Positions 32,701-44,302 of a DNA stretch of 64,000 nucleotides are shown here, piece by piece. The translations under genes were made by a program, and so were the position numbers. Below the pieces are notes generated by a model. It was not told where the DNA came from and did no database searches. It saw nothing but the letters and a program-made list of their open reading frames with translations. Location of the stretch: positions 206,295,298 to 206,359,297 of the forward strand of contig NC_091119.1 of the NCBI RefSeq assembly GCF_040183065.1, written 5' to 3'. Each line of letters begins with the position of its first letter. The first letter of the stretch is position 1. This stretch comes from Periplaneta americana (Eukaryota > Arthropoda > Insecta > Blattodea > Blattidae).

Positions 32701-35700
32701 AATCTGAAAGTTAGAATTTATAAAACAGTTATATTACCGGTTGTTCTGTATGGTTGTGAAACTTGGACTCTCACTTTGAGAGAGGAACATAGGTTAAGGG
32801 TGTTTGAGAATAGGGTTCTTAGGAAAATATTTGGGGCTAAGAGGGATGAAGTTACAGGAGAATGGAGAAAGTTACACAACACAGAGCTGCACGCATTGTA
32901 TTCTTCACCTGACATAATTAGGACCATAAAATCCAGACGTTTGAGATGGGCAGGGCATGTAGCACGTATGGGCGAATCCAGAAATGCATATAGAGTGTTA
33001 GTTGGGAGGCCGGAGGGAAAAAGACCTTTGGGGAGGTCGAGACGTATATGGCACGATAATATTAAAATGGATTTGAGGGAGGTGGGATATGATGGTAGAG
33101 ACTGGATTAATCTTGCTCAGGATAGGGATCAATGGCGGGCTTATGTGAGGGCGGCAATGAACCTCCGGGTTCCTTAAAAGCCAGTAAGTAAGTAAGTATT
33201 TGTAAACTATTAAATACTCCATCAGTCAAGTCATTCAAGTATGATTTCTTTCCAGTTAAGTATATCCATATAAATATTTACCATTTAAATGAATTACAAT
33301 TTCTCTTCCTGTGTTAGTATAAACTTGAAATTGAATATAATTATCTCTGTGGTTCTGGGAGAATTTATATTGGTACCCCTGGCACGATTGTCGTTCATTT
33401 TTTATATTCATATTGACCAATATTGAAGAACGTGATCAATCGCAGGAATATCGCAAACATTTAGTAGTCTACTCATAACTTGGTCAATTTTATAGTTATC
33501 TTAAAATTATTTCCTAGACATAAAGCTAAAATTTCATATTAAATTAATATAAGAAAATTGAAAAATGAATATTTTTTACCCTCGAAGGTGCATATAACTC
33601 CTTAATTTCCCCAGTGTTTGAGTATGTGAACTGTAAACCAGATATAGTGCAAAAGGCAACAGTACATAAATACTGAAATATTTATAACGCTTAAAAATTT
33701 AAAATTTTGTGAGAATTTGTAACATACATAAACACAGGATAAGAATTTCCGAATTATCAGAAAACAAATTTGGATCTCAATTTCATAATTAACGGTAAAC
33801 AATTTCAAAATGTGATACCATTCACAAGGGTAGTATCGAAAATAGATATCAGCAAAAGTACTTTCATACCGGTACTTACAAATGACTTTCAAGGAACTCG
33901 GAGGTTCATTGCCACCCTCACATAAACTAGCCATCGTTCCCTATACTGAGCAAGACTAATCCAATCCCTAACCATTATATTCCATCTCTCTCAAAATCCA
34001 TATAATTTCAGTTTAACCATAGTCTAATCGACATTTTAATTTTTCTTTTCAGAAGTGACTGAAAATTCTCCTGAAAATGCAAAGAAGAGGCCAATAAAAA
34101 GATTTGTGGTAAGTTCTTAATAACATCAAAATCTTCCACGACAACTTCATAAACAAAGAATAGTAAAACAATAAAAACAATTGAGTTGTCTACGATTATG
34201 GAGCAACTGGAAGACCCAGGGTTGAAACTCGAGTGGCGATGGTATTTCTAATTCAGTCGTAACTTACAGGATGTGTCCGAAATCTACTCAGGTTACTGTA
34301 GAATTAAATATTATTCTATCCTGAATTAAAAGACGGAAGCAGAGGGGTGTTCACCACACCACATTCTACCGTGAAGATGCATAGAGTTCTACGTAGCGAG
34401 TGTCATACAAGAGAACCGTCTCACGTCATGGTGCTTGAATTTAATGAAAATGCATATTTAAAGCTAGCTAGTTAAATATATTATGAATAAAAAAACTAAT
34501 TTTCTTTCGTTAAGAAACGTGGTGATATTCGTTTGTTATCTTTTTTTTTTCTCTCATTTACCAAATTTAAAGACTTGAAAATCGTTGCTACTTATGCCGC
34601 TTCTTCTGCGCACTCGGATCCTCATAGTTCCGCGATACAGCTCTCGCATTAATGCTCTAATCCAGGCCTGCACAAGGTTTGCGCTCTCCGAGCCGGCTCA
34701 CAGCTCATGAGCGAAATGCAGATATTAGCTGCGCTCTGTATAAGGGTGGACTGGAAGAAGGGGTGATCTCGTACAAAATATACACAAAAGGAAGTACTAT
34801 TACGAATGTTTATGAAATGAATTCCCGTTCAGTGTTTGCAAAACTATTTTGAACTATAATTAATTAATAAAGAAATATTTATTTTACAGAAAGAGTAAAC
34901 TGTTTCTTATTATTTTTATTGAATTTAATTTTTAAGTTAAAAAGCTTAAATTTATTATAATAGAAATTCTGTAGCTACTTAAATGTATAATATCATTTTG
35001 TTATAATTTTATTTATCAGTACATCAAAACGGGGTTTTATGCTGTTGGCAGCTGAAAGGAACAGTAGCCTACTGATCATAATGAAACATCTGTTCGATGT
35101 CTGCCTTTATTAAAGTTGATTATAGAAAACAGTTGCTCACAAATATAAATGTTGAGCCAAACATAGCAATCATTTTCACAGCCAGCCTGTGTAGTCGTGG
35201 ATATTACCGCTAATGTTTAGTCTTGTAAAACTCAACCAGGCTAGTAGTATTATTCAAACGATCTTTAGCCCCTACGTCACATTGAAGATCAATAAGTTCG
35301 AGCTGTAAATCGTTAAATGTTAAATGTTATGTTCCGTCTTTTAGATTCCTCCATACTGTACTGTAGCAGTAGGTAAGCAACGTGAAACAGTTACTGAGAA
35401 TAGGCCTACACACTGCACTCCACTAGATAACTGAGTGGTCGTTTCCCTTTCCTCTACCTCTAGCAAGTCTATGTCATTCTGACGTATCTTCCTCTCCGTT
35501 TCGGCGAGCGGTAAACACAGCTCTCCCGCTCTCGTTGAGCGCTGTTTGTGCAGGTATGGTCTAGTCCATTTTCTCTCTTAACTAACATTAATACAGTAGT
35601 ATGGCATCTATAATTCAATCGTACACCGTCCAAATCCATAGGTATGCAGCTGGAAGTCTAGGAACACGACTGAACACACTGTAATTTCAAGAACCGCAAG

Positions 35701-36883
35701 GGGAATTTGGACCTAAAGTAAAACAACCTATAAACAAATATAAGCCATTTAATGCCGTGGTCGATGCAAGTAGTTCCGGTAAACTGACAAAAAAATCACG
35801 TTGGAAGATTGTTTATAGATATATTTGTCCCGGATGTTAAGAAAGATACTTCTGGATTCCTGGAGTGGTCAGACAGATGACACTACACTTACTGACGAAG
35901 GAGTAAACAATCATTTACATGGTAAGATAATTAAAACACAAATATCTCTCCAAAAACTGCAAGATTTGTGCAACCCTTGGATGTGTATTACAGAAGAGTG
36001 TGAAAAACCAGCCGGTATATTAAAATATTTTGTAGTTTTCAATAGCTCTTTGTTCCGACTACTTCATTTCGAATCCCACTATGATATTTAAAAGGAGAGT
36101 CACAAAGTTAATACTTACTTACTTACTGGCATTTAAGGGACCCGGTGGTTCATTGCCGCCCTCACATAAGCCCGCCATTGGTCCCTATCCTGAGCAAGAT
36201 TAATCCAGTCTCTATCATCATATCCAACCTCCCTCAAATCCATTTTAATATTATCTTCCCATCTACGTCTCGGCCTCCCTAAAGGTCTTTTTCCCTCCGG
36301 CCTCCCAACTAACACTCTATATGCATTTCTGGATTCGCCCATACGTGCTACATGCCCTCCCCATCTCAAACGTCTGGATTTAATGTTCCTAATTATGTCA
36401 GATTAAGAATACAATGCGTGCAGTTGTGTGTTGTGTAACTTTCTCCATTCTCCTGTAACTTCATCCCTCTTAGCCCCAAATATTTTCCTAAGCACCTTAT
36501 TCTCAAACACCCTTAACCTATGTTCCTCTCTTAAAGTGAGAGTCCAAGTTTCACAACCATAAAGAACAACCGGTAATATAACTGTTTTATAAATTCTAAC
36601 TTTCAGATTTTTTGACAGCAGACTAGATGACAAAAGCTTCTCAACCGAATAATAACAGGCATTTCCCATATTTATTCTGTGTTTAATTTCCTCCCGAGTA
36701 TCATTTGTATTTGTCACTGTTGCTCCCAGATATTTGAATTTTTCCACCTCTTCAAAAGAAAAATTTCCAATTTTTTTAATTTCCATTTCGTACAATATTC
36801 TCGTCAAGAGACATAATCATATACTTTGTCTTTTCGGGATTTACTTCCAACCCTATCTCTTTACTTGGTTCAAAATATAATAA

Positions 36884-36930
<47 letters not shown>

Positions 36931-37442
36931 TTAGTATTGTTAAATTATTATTTATAATTAATTTTGTTTCAGTGTTTTGGAGACTGTTTCGCAAGGAAGT
37001 ACGACTTGGTAAGACACCCTCTATATTACAATCGTTATTTTGTTACATTCTACTAATGTGGAACATTTATGCCTATACTTTCTTATACCCCAATCCTCTT
37101 CCAATATTTATTCATGGATTTAGCTCATCAGATTACTCATTGCACAACGTAAAGAATATTGAACGGTCTAATGCAAAGGTCATCAGCACAGTGCACCGTG
37201 GGGCTAGCGTCTCTTACCCGAGGATATGACATTGCACTAGCGTGTATCCCTGCCTGCTGGAGGGTATGCTATTTCCCTATCCCTTCTGCACGACGGAGCA
37301 TATTTCGTTGCACATAATATCTATTGAAATTGGAGCTTTGTCTTGTTACAGACGAAAAAATAAATTATATAAAATAATAACAATGAATAACAACTTTAAC
37401 TTTACTGAAAATGCACTTCCACGAAGAAATTGTGGTAGTACC

Positions 37443-37528
<86 letters not shown>

Positions 37529-38372
37529 GTCGTGAATATGAATCATGGAAGACCCTTTCAGGACAGGGAAAAGGTGTTGAGATGTATAGCGAAGTAATAG
37601 CCGCCAAAAGTTGGATTGCAAACAAGGAAGGACCTTCGACTAGTGAATGGATATCTAGCCTGGAAATGACAGCAAATTTAGCAGCTGTTCGTTCCGTTCC
37701 CGGCAGATCTCTCGACGGTACCCGGTGCAGACATGGCTGCCGGAGATTGAAACTTTAGCACACGTCTTGGGATTCTGTGAACAGGGATTGCTCTTGAGGA
37801 ACTCTAGACATCATCTTGTAAGATCCAAAATTGCTGCCGCATTAAGAAATAAGGGCTGGATAGTAGAAGAAGAAATCTCCTGTCTAGCTGAAAATGGGTC
37901 AACGAGACGAGTAGACATTTTAGCGTACAATGCTGACACTAAACAGGGCATCATTGTGGACCCCACGATACGTTTTGAAGTAGGATGTCATCAGTCAGCC
38001 GAGGTCCACCTTGAGAAGAAGTCGATCTATGAGCCTATAGTCAACTATTTCAAGCTGAAATATGCCTTAATTCACGTTGAGGTATTCGGCTTGCTCATGG
38101 GTGCTCGAGGGACTATACCAGCTTCTTTCGAAGAATTTCGACGGCAGTTTGCTCTGCCAAAATCTCTGAGGGATGACATTGTAATAATTGTGTTAAAAAA
38201 AAATCCTGCCAAATCCTAATTAATCACATGGTGCCACATTAATAGCAATTGTAATTTTTCACGACATTTTCTTAGTTTCCCTTCTTTAAAATTTAATATC
38301 TATGTTTACATATGTATAATAATTTTTTGATGATATACTGAGTCCGTAAGGGCTACCCTCAATGGGAGAAAG

Positions 38373-38433
<61 letters not shown>

Positions 38434-38544
38434 GTAGTAGTAGTAGTAGTAGTAGTAATAGCACTAGTAGTAGTAGTAGTAGTAATAGTGGTAGTGGTAG
38501 TAGTAGTAGTAGTATTAGTAGTAGTAGTAGTAATAGTGGTAGTG

Positions 38545-38580
<36 letters not shown>

Positions 38581-41500
38581 ATAGTGGTAGTGGTAGTAGT
38601 AGTAGTAGTAGTAGTAGAAGTAGTAGTAATAGTGGTAGTGGTAGTAGTAATAGTGGTAGTGGTAGTAGTAGTAGTAGTAATAGTGGTAGTAGTAGTAGTA
38701 GTAATAGTGGTAGTAGTAGTAGTAGTAGTAATAGTGGTAGTAGTAGTAGTAGTAATAGTGGTAGTGGTAGTAGTAGTAGTAGTAGTAGTAGAAGTAGTAG
38801 TAATAGTGGTAGTAGTAGTAATAGTGGTAGTGGTAGTAGTAGTAGTAGTAATAGTGGTAGTAGTAGTAGTAGTAATAGTGGTAGTAGTAGTAGTAGTAGT
38901 AGTAGTAATAGTGGAAGTAGTAGTAGTAGTAATAGTGGAAGTAATAGTAGTAGTAATAGTGGTAGTGGTAGTAGTAGTAGTAGTGGTAGTAGTAGTAGTA
39001 GTAATAGTGGTGGTAGTAGTAGTAGTAGTAGTAGTAATAGTGGTAGTAGTAATAGTGGTAGTGGTAGTAGTAGTAATAGTAGTAGTAGTAGTAGTAATAG
39101 TGGTAGTGGTAGTAGTAGTAGTAGTAATAGTGGTAGTGGTAGTAGTAGTGGTAGTAGTAGTAGTAATAGTAGTAGTAGTAGTAATAGTGGTAGTGGTAAT
39201 AGTGGTAGTGGTAGTAGTAGTAGTAATAGTGGTAGTGGTAGTAGTAGTAGTAGTAATAGTGGTAGTGGTAGTAGTAGTAGTAATAGTGGTAGTGGTAGTA
39301 GTAGTAGTAGTAATAGTGGTAGTGGTAGTAGTAGTAGCACTAGTAGTAGTAGTAGTAGTAATAGTGGTAGTGGTAGTAATAGTAGTAGTAGTAGTAGCAG
39401 TAGTAGTAGTAGTAGTAATAGTGGTAGTGGTAGTAATAGTAGTAGTAGTAGTAGTGGTAGTGGTAGTAGTAGTAGTAGTGGTAGTGGTAGTAGTAGTGGT
39501 AGTGGTAGTAGTGTTGTGGTAGTGATAGCTGTAGTAGAATAATATTGGTATTTGTACTCGTACAACAATTATTTCAGGTTGATGCTGAAGGTTATCTAGT
39601 CCTCGACAAGCTGATGCCTTTCGTCAAGAATGCTACCGAATCTGGAATGGCGTATAGTGAAAAGGAAGAAGTCGTGAAGCGTTGTACGGATTTCTCCAGA
39701 TTTTGCAAAGGCATGTAGATCCATGTATCATAATTTAGGGAGGACTATGGAAGAATGAGGCGCATATTTCATAATATGAAATTTCATGCCTATTTGCAAA
39801 ATGTTTTGGACATGAATTCCCCGTTTATTGCTATAGCACTGATTATTTTTTCGATTTTCTTCAGATCTGACGATTGTGGATTATTACGGCAAAAAGTGCA
39901 ACATGGCGGCTCTGTTATTTGCGCAGTGCATGAAAGTCATGTCGGAGGTCGTAAGTAGTGATTTTATTACTGATGTTATGGTCGGAACTCATTTAGTGTT
40001 GGAAAAGAAAGATTTCAATGTATCTTGATAGATTGAATTAGTAATTTGTCCTTGAATATACTCATGTATACTTTAGAATAATTATTAATAGCATAACAAA
40101 GTCACAATATTGATATTGACTGTGAGTTATTAAATTATTATTAGTAGTCTATATTGGTACTAAAGTTTTGCACTATTTGTTTCTCAGAAACTAATCGCAT
40201 CTAATCTTATGTCATTTAAATGAAGTGATCTTACTATTACATCTTTTATAAACATCCTGTTATTTTTCTACGAAGTCGCCGTCATTTTCATTCCCTGCGC
40301 CATCTGTCAACGAGACGCTGTATTCCGCTCGGTAAAAAATTAAAAATCCTTGATGTGATTTCGACAATCAACAAGAACACTTAGTTTCAGCTGATAGTGG
40401 TGGACCCAGGTTTCGTCTCCTGTAACTATACCCGACAGAAAAATATCTCTCTCAAAGCTGGTTTTCCGATGCTTACTGCATTACGCAGTTCATGTGTTGT
40501 GGTACGGCAGTCTTCTTTGTTGACTGCGTCGATTCGATTCTTATTGCATTCTGTCATTGCCGTTGCTGGCCTAACATTTCTGTCACGACATATTATATTT
40601 CTTGTATAAGTATCGATCTCAATTGGACCAATTTTAACCACAGCGAGGAATTAAATCACAACCCTTTGTTTTGTAAGAAGATAGAATACATCAACCATTT
40701 TGAACAGCTATTGTTTCACATCCACGTGTCGTATCGCATTATCTGTCCGTATGGTGAAACTAGAGACATCTTCTGGTCACTAAATTAAATTGGCAACATT
40801 ATGGTTCGCCAGATTTTTAAGAAAAAAAAAAGAGGAGGCATACTTTCGTAGCAACTCAAGTAGATTTGAATAGAATGCAATGGGATCACAGACTAAGCAT
40901 AATGGTCTTCCTACAGTCTTAGAATAATAATATGCGTTACAAGAGCGGTATGTTGAAGTTTTCATGTTCGAGGAAAAGTTTGAAAAAGCGAAACGTAGTT
41001 GAGCTTTTTTTAATTTCCGAGAATTGAAAGAAAACATACCGCTCGTATACCGTACATTATTTTGTGCGAACATCGTTTATTACATACCGGAAAGAGGAAT
41101 TTCTAATTAGTTGCAATGAAATCTCCATCTTGGTTTCTGTTCAATGACGGCAAATTTGCAAAACAAAAATATCTATCTTCAACATTGTTGTTTTAAAATG
41201 TTTTCTGTGTTTACTATACTCCAGCAGGCCGTGATATACGTCTGTCTTTTTTTTCCCTCAGTCTATGATGAGTCTGGAATCTTGTTGATTTTTTCACGGC
41301 TTCCTTAATGTTACTTGCATCACGACTGCAGTAACTTTAGTGGAGTTGTAGAGTTTACTTAATTTTTGCAAATATTTAAAAACAATAATTAACAGTGAAA
41401 TTTAGGTGAAATTGCAGTGGTAAGTTTCCAATTTATAATTATTACTATATTGAACGTCTCTAAAAATAATATGTTAAAAGCCTAAAGCAGTAAAATCAAT

Positions 41501-42638
41501 ATGTCACTTAGGCGTTAAGAAGAGGGAAATTGTTGTGTGTGTTAGAATGGGAATACTGAATGTGGAATTTTAGACTTTCCGCGGATTGGTTTTGTGCGGA
41601 AACCAAGCAAATACGCACGATCTCGCACAAAGTTAATTTTATCTACAAATGTGTAACAGTAGGCCTACAGGCCGATTATATTTATGAGTAAATTAGAGAA
41701 CATACACATACACAAAGCAGAAATATGTTTATTGTAATAACTAGTAGGGCATTATTCTATTTCATAAAATGATATTCAAGCATTTCAGGGAAAGAATATG
41801 AAACAAATGCCTCAATTTCTTATCTAGTATCCTTATTGTAGAATTGGGAACAATTCCTTAAACGAGCACTGTGTTTAATAAAATGAATTAAAGTGTTTAC
41901 TTTTATTTTTCAGAACTGTCCAGACGATAAGAAAGTTAAAAGTAAGTAATTCAGTACAATTAAACATTAACTTATATCACCATGATTTAGTAACAGTAAC
42001 ATATTTAATACCATAAATCTTTCCTCAAACAGAACATGAAGTCTCAGAGCTTTTATTCCAAGGCCAATCCAATTTATTACTCGTTTCTATGGTTACAAAT
42101 AGTTACAGATATTAATTACTGTCTTTCTCTTGTAAGCAGTTAATATTTCGATGGAAAGATGTTAATAACTTTTTATCGTATTTTGACACCTCGTAATTTC
42201 TAGCTAGTCACGACAAAAGCATGTGAAGTGTCACCGATTATTCCAATCCTATCACCTCAAGGCCTGAACTCCCTTCAGGGATAGTTAATTATTGAATCTG
42301 TTGTCCACGATAGAGTAATGGCCACATCACAGTACAGCATATCGCATTTCACTATATAAAAATAGTTGGTAAAATTTGTACAAATATATTGAAGAGAAAA
42401 CGTCACCTAGAAAAATCTCCCGCACGCTGTCTTTGTTTGAAATAAACTTCACTCCTAATGACCGGTACTTGAACCAAAGAATCCGATATAGAATGCAGAT
42501 ACAGTAGTCATTTGCCATACTAAGCTATATGATAATTTAATAACTGTACAGTAAGATATCTATTTTGTTGTTCCAGGTGAATTTTGTGACTTGCACAGAG
42601 AGCATCTGACTGAGAAGATTGAGATTGCAAAGATATAG
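26793..42638 (+). CDS. OBP-2: Plus-C odorant-binding protein, complete, nine exons, 227 aa
   Basis: Secreted ligand carrier of the Plus-C OBP class. Exons: 26793-26868, 30331-30470, 32291-32357, 34053-34108, 36973-37008, 39578-39710, 39865-39950, 41914-41941, 42577-42638 (TAG); 684 nt in frame. Residues 1-19 are a signal peptide (MQHIATLLFTMVIYSLTSG). Cysteines: C73, C74, C92, C114-X3-C118, C161, C168 (extra), C181-X9-C191-X8-C200-P201-X9-C211, which matches the Plus-C pattern. The start gives a full signal peptide and a 76-nt first exon equal to OBP-3; a second in-frame ATG at residue 11 has a good context but would cut the signal. Intron 6 appears to use a GC donor (39711). Exon 3 must end at the donor gtacgt to stay in frame; the nearby gtaagt would give a stop. 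AATAAA signals follow at 42762 and 42787. Function is inferred from class only. Confidence 0.9.
27052..28235 (-). mobile_element. CR1/Jockey-type LINE, truncated, with YADD box
   Basis: Minus-strand reading MYADDLQIYLHF, GLRLNPEKSQAIVMGHNR and, after a frameshift near 27900, HFDYCDSLL ... YTVEIPRLWNSLPNDVRDCR. The 3' UTR starts ctggtgtagttaaggccatc (plus strand) and the tail is (TTTA)n at 27055-27100. Broken by at least one frameshift. Confidence 0.85.
29340..30165. repeat. ATTT/ACTT tetranucleotide array, about 0.8 kb
   Basis: Almost pure TTTA/TTAC tetranucleotides with few interruptions. It continues into a LINE 3' end (30165-30235, tggagttaaggccatcgggc), so it looks like an expanded LINE tail. 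It lies 166 bp before OBP-2 exon 2. The open frame of leucine, isoleucine and tyrosine across it is not a gene. Confidence 0.9.
30507..32246. mobile_element. Long-TIR DNA transposon, split by a LINE
   Basis: Arms 30507-30770 and 32000-32246 are inverted copies of each other (for example ccacgtttccttagcaacg and its near-inverse). Both carry a coding relic, EEKVFIVEHYFRSYG on the plus strand and ENHYFRSYEVGRHNGPNLRH on the minus strand. From memory this resembles the N-terminal helix-turn-helix (DUF4817) region of insect transposases. The outer edges (aataccctt) are approximate. Confidence 0.65.
30800..31952 (+). mobile_element. Jockey-type LINE with FADD box and (AATAC)n tail
   Basis: Readings GIPQGSTLGPLLFLVFINDL, LFADDTSTVITANNS, DWFSVNKLVLNCNKT, then after a stop VLNWKNHSKEITPKLNSACF, and LFRAKLKKYLISHAFYSV. 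Reverse transcriptase palm and C-terminus with two breaks. Tail aatacaatacaatacaatac at about 31930-31952. Confidence 0.82.
32410..33196 (+). mobile_element. RTE-type LINE 3' end, copy 4, with 16-bp TSD
   Basis: Uninterrupted reading of 238 codons from EVNPEKSKYMIKSRDQN to MNLRVP, then the (GTAA)n tail. The duplication tatttgtaaactatta is at 32394-32409 and 33197-33212. 5'-truncated downstream of the YADD box; inserted 52 bp into the intron. Confidence 0.92.
33889..34003 (-). mobile_element. RTE-type LINE fragment, copy 5
   Basis: About 115 bp matching the last coding part (ctcggaggttcattgccacc ... caaaatccat), diverged and without tail. Confidence 0.75.
34663..35561 (-). mobile_element. hAT element relic with transposase remnant
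   Basis: Ends caggcctgcacaaggtttgc and, inverted, gctgtttgtgcaggtatg, flanked by ctctaatc and gtctagtc (6 of 8 match). Minus-strand coding remnant at 35050-35330 reads LELIDLQCDVGAKDRL, LVEFYKTKH-stop, YPRLHRLAVKMIAMFGSTF, then after a frameshift CEQLFSIINFNKGRHRTD, matching the C-terminal region of hAT transposases. Confidence 0.7.
36111..36875 (-). mobile_element. RTE-type LINE 3' end, copy 6
   Basis: Minus strand; tail (TTAC)n at 36113-36127. The reading is broken by a stop near 36403 (nonsense in the SSPDIIRN region) and a shift near 36785. The 5' junction abuts an (AAT)n run. No clear TSD found. Confidence 0.88.
37174..37310. mobile_element. hAT-type MITE, degraded copy
   Basis: Left end caaaggtcatcagcacagtg with internal ggctagcgtctctta matching 3439-3600. 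The right end and TSD are not clear. Confidence 0.55.
37434..37529. repeat. (AGT)n microsatellite, 5' of an R4-like LINE
   Basis: About 28 nearly pure AGT units immediately before the LINE fragment. Confidence 0.9.
37530..38373 (+). pseudogene. R2/R4 (Dong-like) LINE 3' end with REL endonuclease
   Basis: Two frames joined by a 1-nt shift near 37745: RSLDGTRCRHGCRR, then ETLAHVLGFCEQG (a CCHC knuckle), then STRRVDILAYNADTKQGIIVD, a restriction-like endonuclease core, ending at 38219. The 3' UTR ends actgagtccgtaagggctac, like 57712-57748. It sits between trinucleotide repeats. The R4/Dong assignment follows from the endonuclease type and microsatellite location. Confidence 0.75.
38374..39538. 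repeat. Trinucleotide array (TTA then TAG variants), 1.16 kb
   Basis: Starts as (TTA)n, the normal tail of the LINE before it, and turns into TAGTAG with regular AATAGTGG variants. It is open in several frames on both strands (poly-Val/poly-Leu), which is an artefact of the repeat. It ends about 40 bp upstream of OBP-2 exon 6. Confidence 0.93.
39951..41913. other. OBP-2 intron 7
   Basis: Contains the dispersed repeat at 40920-41640. In 39951-40915 and 41645-41910 I see nothing I can name. Confidence 0.6.
40920..41640. repeat. Dispersed repeat, inverted partner of 3870-4885
   Basis: Starts at ttacaagagcggtatg and runs to caagcaaatacgcacgatct, in reverse orientation to the first copy. It lacks the foldback MITE. 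Confidence 0.65.
41942..42576. other. OBP-2 intron 8
   Basis: gtaagt to ttccag, 635 bp. No recognisable repeat or gene inside. Confidence 0.6.
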
Positions 42639-42761
42639 CAGCTGCACCAATAACATGGAATTATGAAGAGCAAGTACACGAGATGCTTGGACTTCTCTGA
42701 AATCTGTTTAACCAAGTTGTTCTGTTTAGACTCATTTTATTATCAAATGAAAATATTTAAA

Positions 42762-42792
42762 AATAAAATATATGTTTAATTCGCACAATAAA
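42762..42792 (+). terminator. Poly(A) signals of OBP-2
   Basis: Two AATAAA hexamers, at 42762-42767 and 42787-42792, lie 124-154 nt after the OBP-2 stop codon. Confidence 0.55.
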
Positions 42793-43147
42793 CAATTCCT
42801 TTACTTGACTCTGATGTCAGTACACTTTTATTTAGAATTATATCCTTTTCCTAGTGTGGGAGGTCTGTACGTACGAAGTTTTGGACGTCCAAAAAAGAAC
42901 AAAATTTGAACCGCTTACTGCAAGCAAACTATAAGATATACGTTAATGATTTATTTACTGTTCGATATAGGATAGATGCCACTTCTTAACAAAATGTAAA
43001 CAGATTACAACAGATACGTGGGGGGTGAGGGAGACCAGGCGGAAGTGATCTTCTTTAGCGACCTCGGCACGACGCTGCGATGAGTCAGAGACGATTGCGT
43101 CACTGTGACTTGAGATACGTAAGCGAGCAGTACCTCGTTCTGTAGCT

Positions 43148-44302
43148 CAGTGATGTCAAAGCAAGCGCATTTTTCTGACCTTGACGTCGGCATCAAGCGC
43201 TAAGTTTAGAAAGAGGAAGGGTTGTGTATATGAATAAGCAGCCTGTTGGATTAAGAAAACAGTGGTGCACAAACTTCAAACGCAACGTGAAATTTTATGT
43301 CGTTATTTTTATATGGCTTCTTTCTGTTTAATATTATCTATATTGTCTGTAAAACAAAAGTACTAACACCAATTTCTTAATATTGCAGTTGTGTTTTAAA
43401 CGTTAATAACATAATAAAGAGTTAAGAAGATATATTCACATAAATTCCAAAGTAGTATAAGTACACTGTACTAAATGGATGAAATATATCAATCATAAAG
43501 AAAGTGATATCCAAAAAAAAGAGAGAGAGAGATTGAGTATGACATGATAAGTTGGAATTGATATTCATGATACTTTTAGCCTTATAAAAGTAATCAATAC
43601 ACTAATCGAAACAATATTACAGTACAAAGCAAAGTTACCTAGGTACTGCATCTGTTTTAAGTGTAAACTAATATTCCATAACAAAACTCTTATCGCATTG
43701 TGCTTTTAAGGTGATATTGGTGAGCAACTTCCTATCATCAGAATATTAAATTATTTTCTCGAAATCTGCTGAAGCTATAGAGCCGACATTTTTACAACAC
43801 ATGGACACGTATCTTTTGCTTATGATGTAACAGTAGTTGCTTTGTTAATTCATTTCCTTACAAAGAATTTCCATGCGAATATTTTCAAAAATTTCAATAC
43901 ACTATCTTCAGTAATACGTACTTACGTATATTAGATTTACGAAAACAATCTGTAAGGCTACTAAATAAATAGGCCTATATCTGAAAATTTCACTTTTCTA
44001 TACGAAAAGTCTTTTAAATAAAAAAATCAAACTTGTGAAAAATGAGCATTAAAATTAAAACTTACATTCTTATAATGCACTTATACTTCTCAGACAAATC
44101 TAAAAATTAACACGGATACAGTTTTAATAAGTTCTCTTCCCTTTATCTATTGAATCGGTACTGGCCATCCCTGAATATAGCTCGACCAAGCGGCATATAC
44201 TACCACTTTCGTCTGTCTCTTTTCTTTCCGCTGTAAAGCGCTTAGGCTCTCCTGAGCTCTAAAGCGCGCGCTTGCCCCTGTGGGCATCAATTGACATCAC
44301 TG
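43148..44302. mobile_element. hAT-like TIR element, 1.16 kb
   Basis: Ends cagtgatgtcaa and its inverse ttgacatcactg. The flanks ctgtagct (43140-43147) and cagtagct (44303-44310) match at 7 of 8 bases. No transposase is visible. Confidence 0.65.

Larger units (their letters stand above)
32358..34052. other. OBP-2 intron 3
   Basis: Contains RTE copy 4 (32410-33196) and a short RTE fragment (33889-34003). Nothing is recognised in 33213-33885. Confidence 0.65.
34109..36972. other. OBP-2 intron 4
   Basis: Contains a hAT element relic (34663-35561), RTE copy 6 (36111-36875) and an (AAT)n run at about 36888-36930. Nothing is recognised in 34115-34655 or 35565-36105. Confidence 0.65.
37009..39577. 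other. OBP-2 intron 5
   Basis: Contains a worn hAT MITE (about 37174-37310), (AGT)n, an R2/R4-type LINE 3' end and the 1.16-kb (TTA/TAG) array that stops about 40 bp before exon 6. Confidence 0.7.

Noticed and set aside
32461-33177. Host gene of 238 codons
   Set aside because: Matches eight other copies in the window with a LINE tail and target duplication; it is the end of an RTE reverse transcriptase.
38306-39568. Open frames of 386 and 420 codons on opposite strands
   Set aside because: They are poly-Val and poly-Leu readings of a trinucleotide array, open because TAG/TTA repeats give no stop in those frames.
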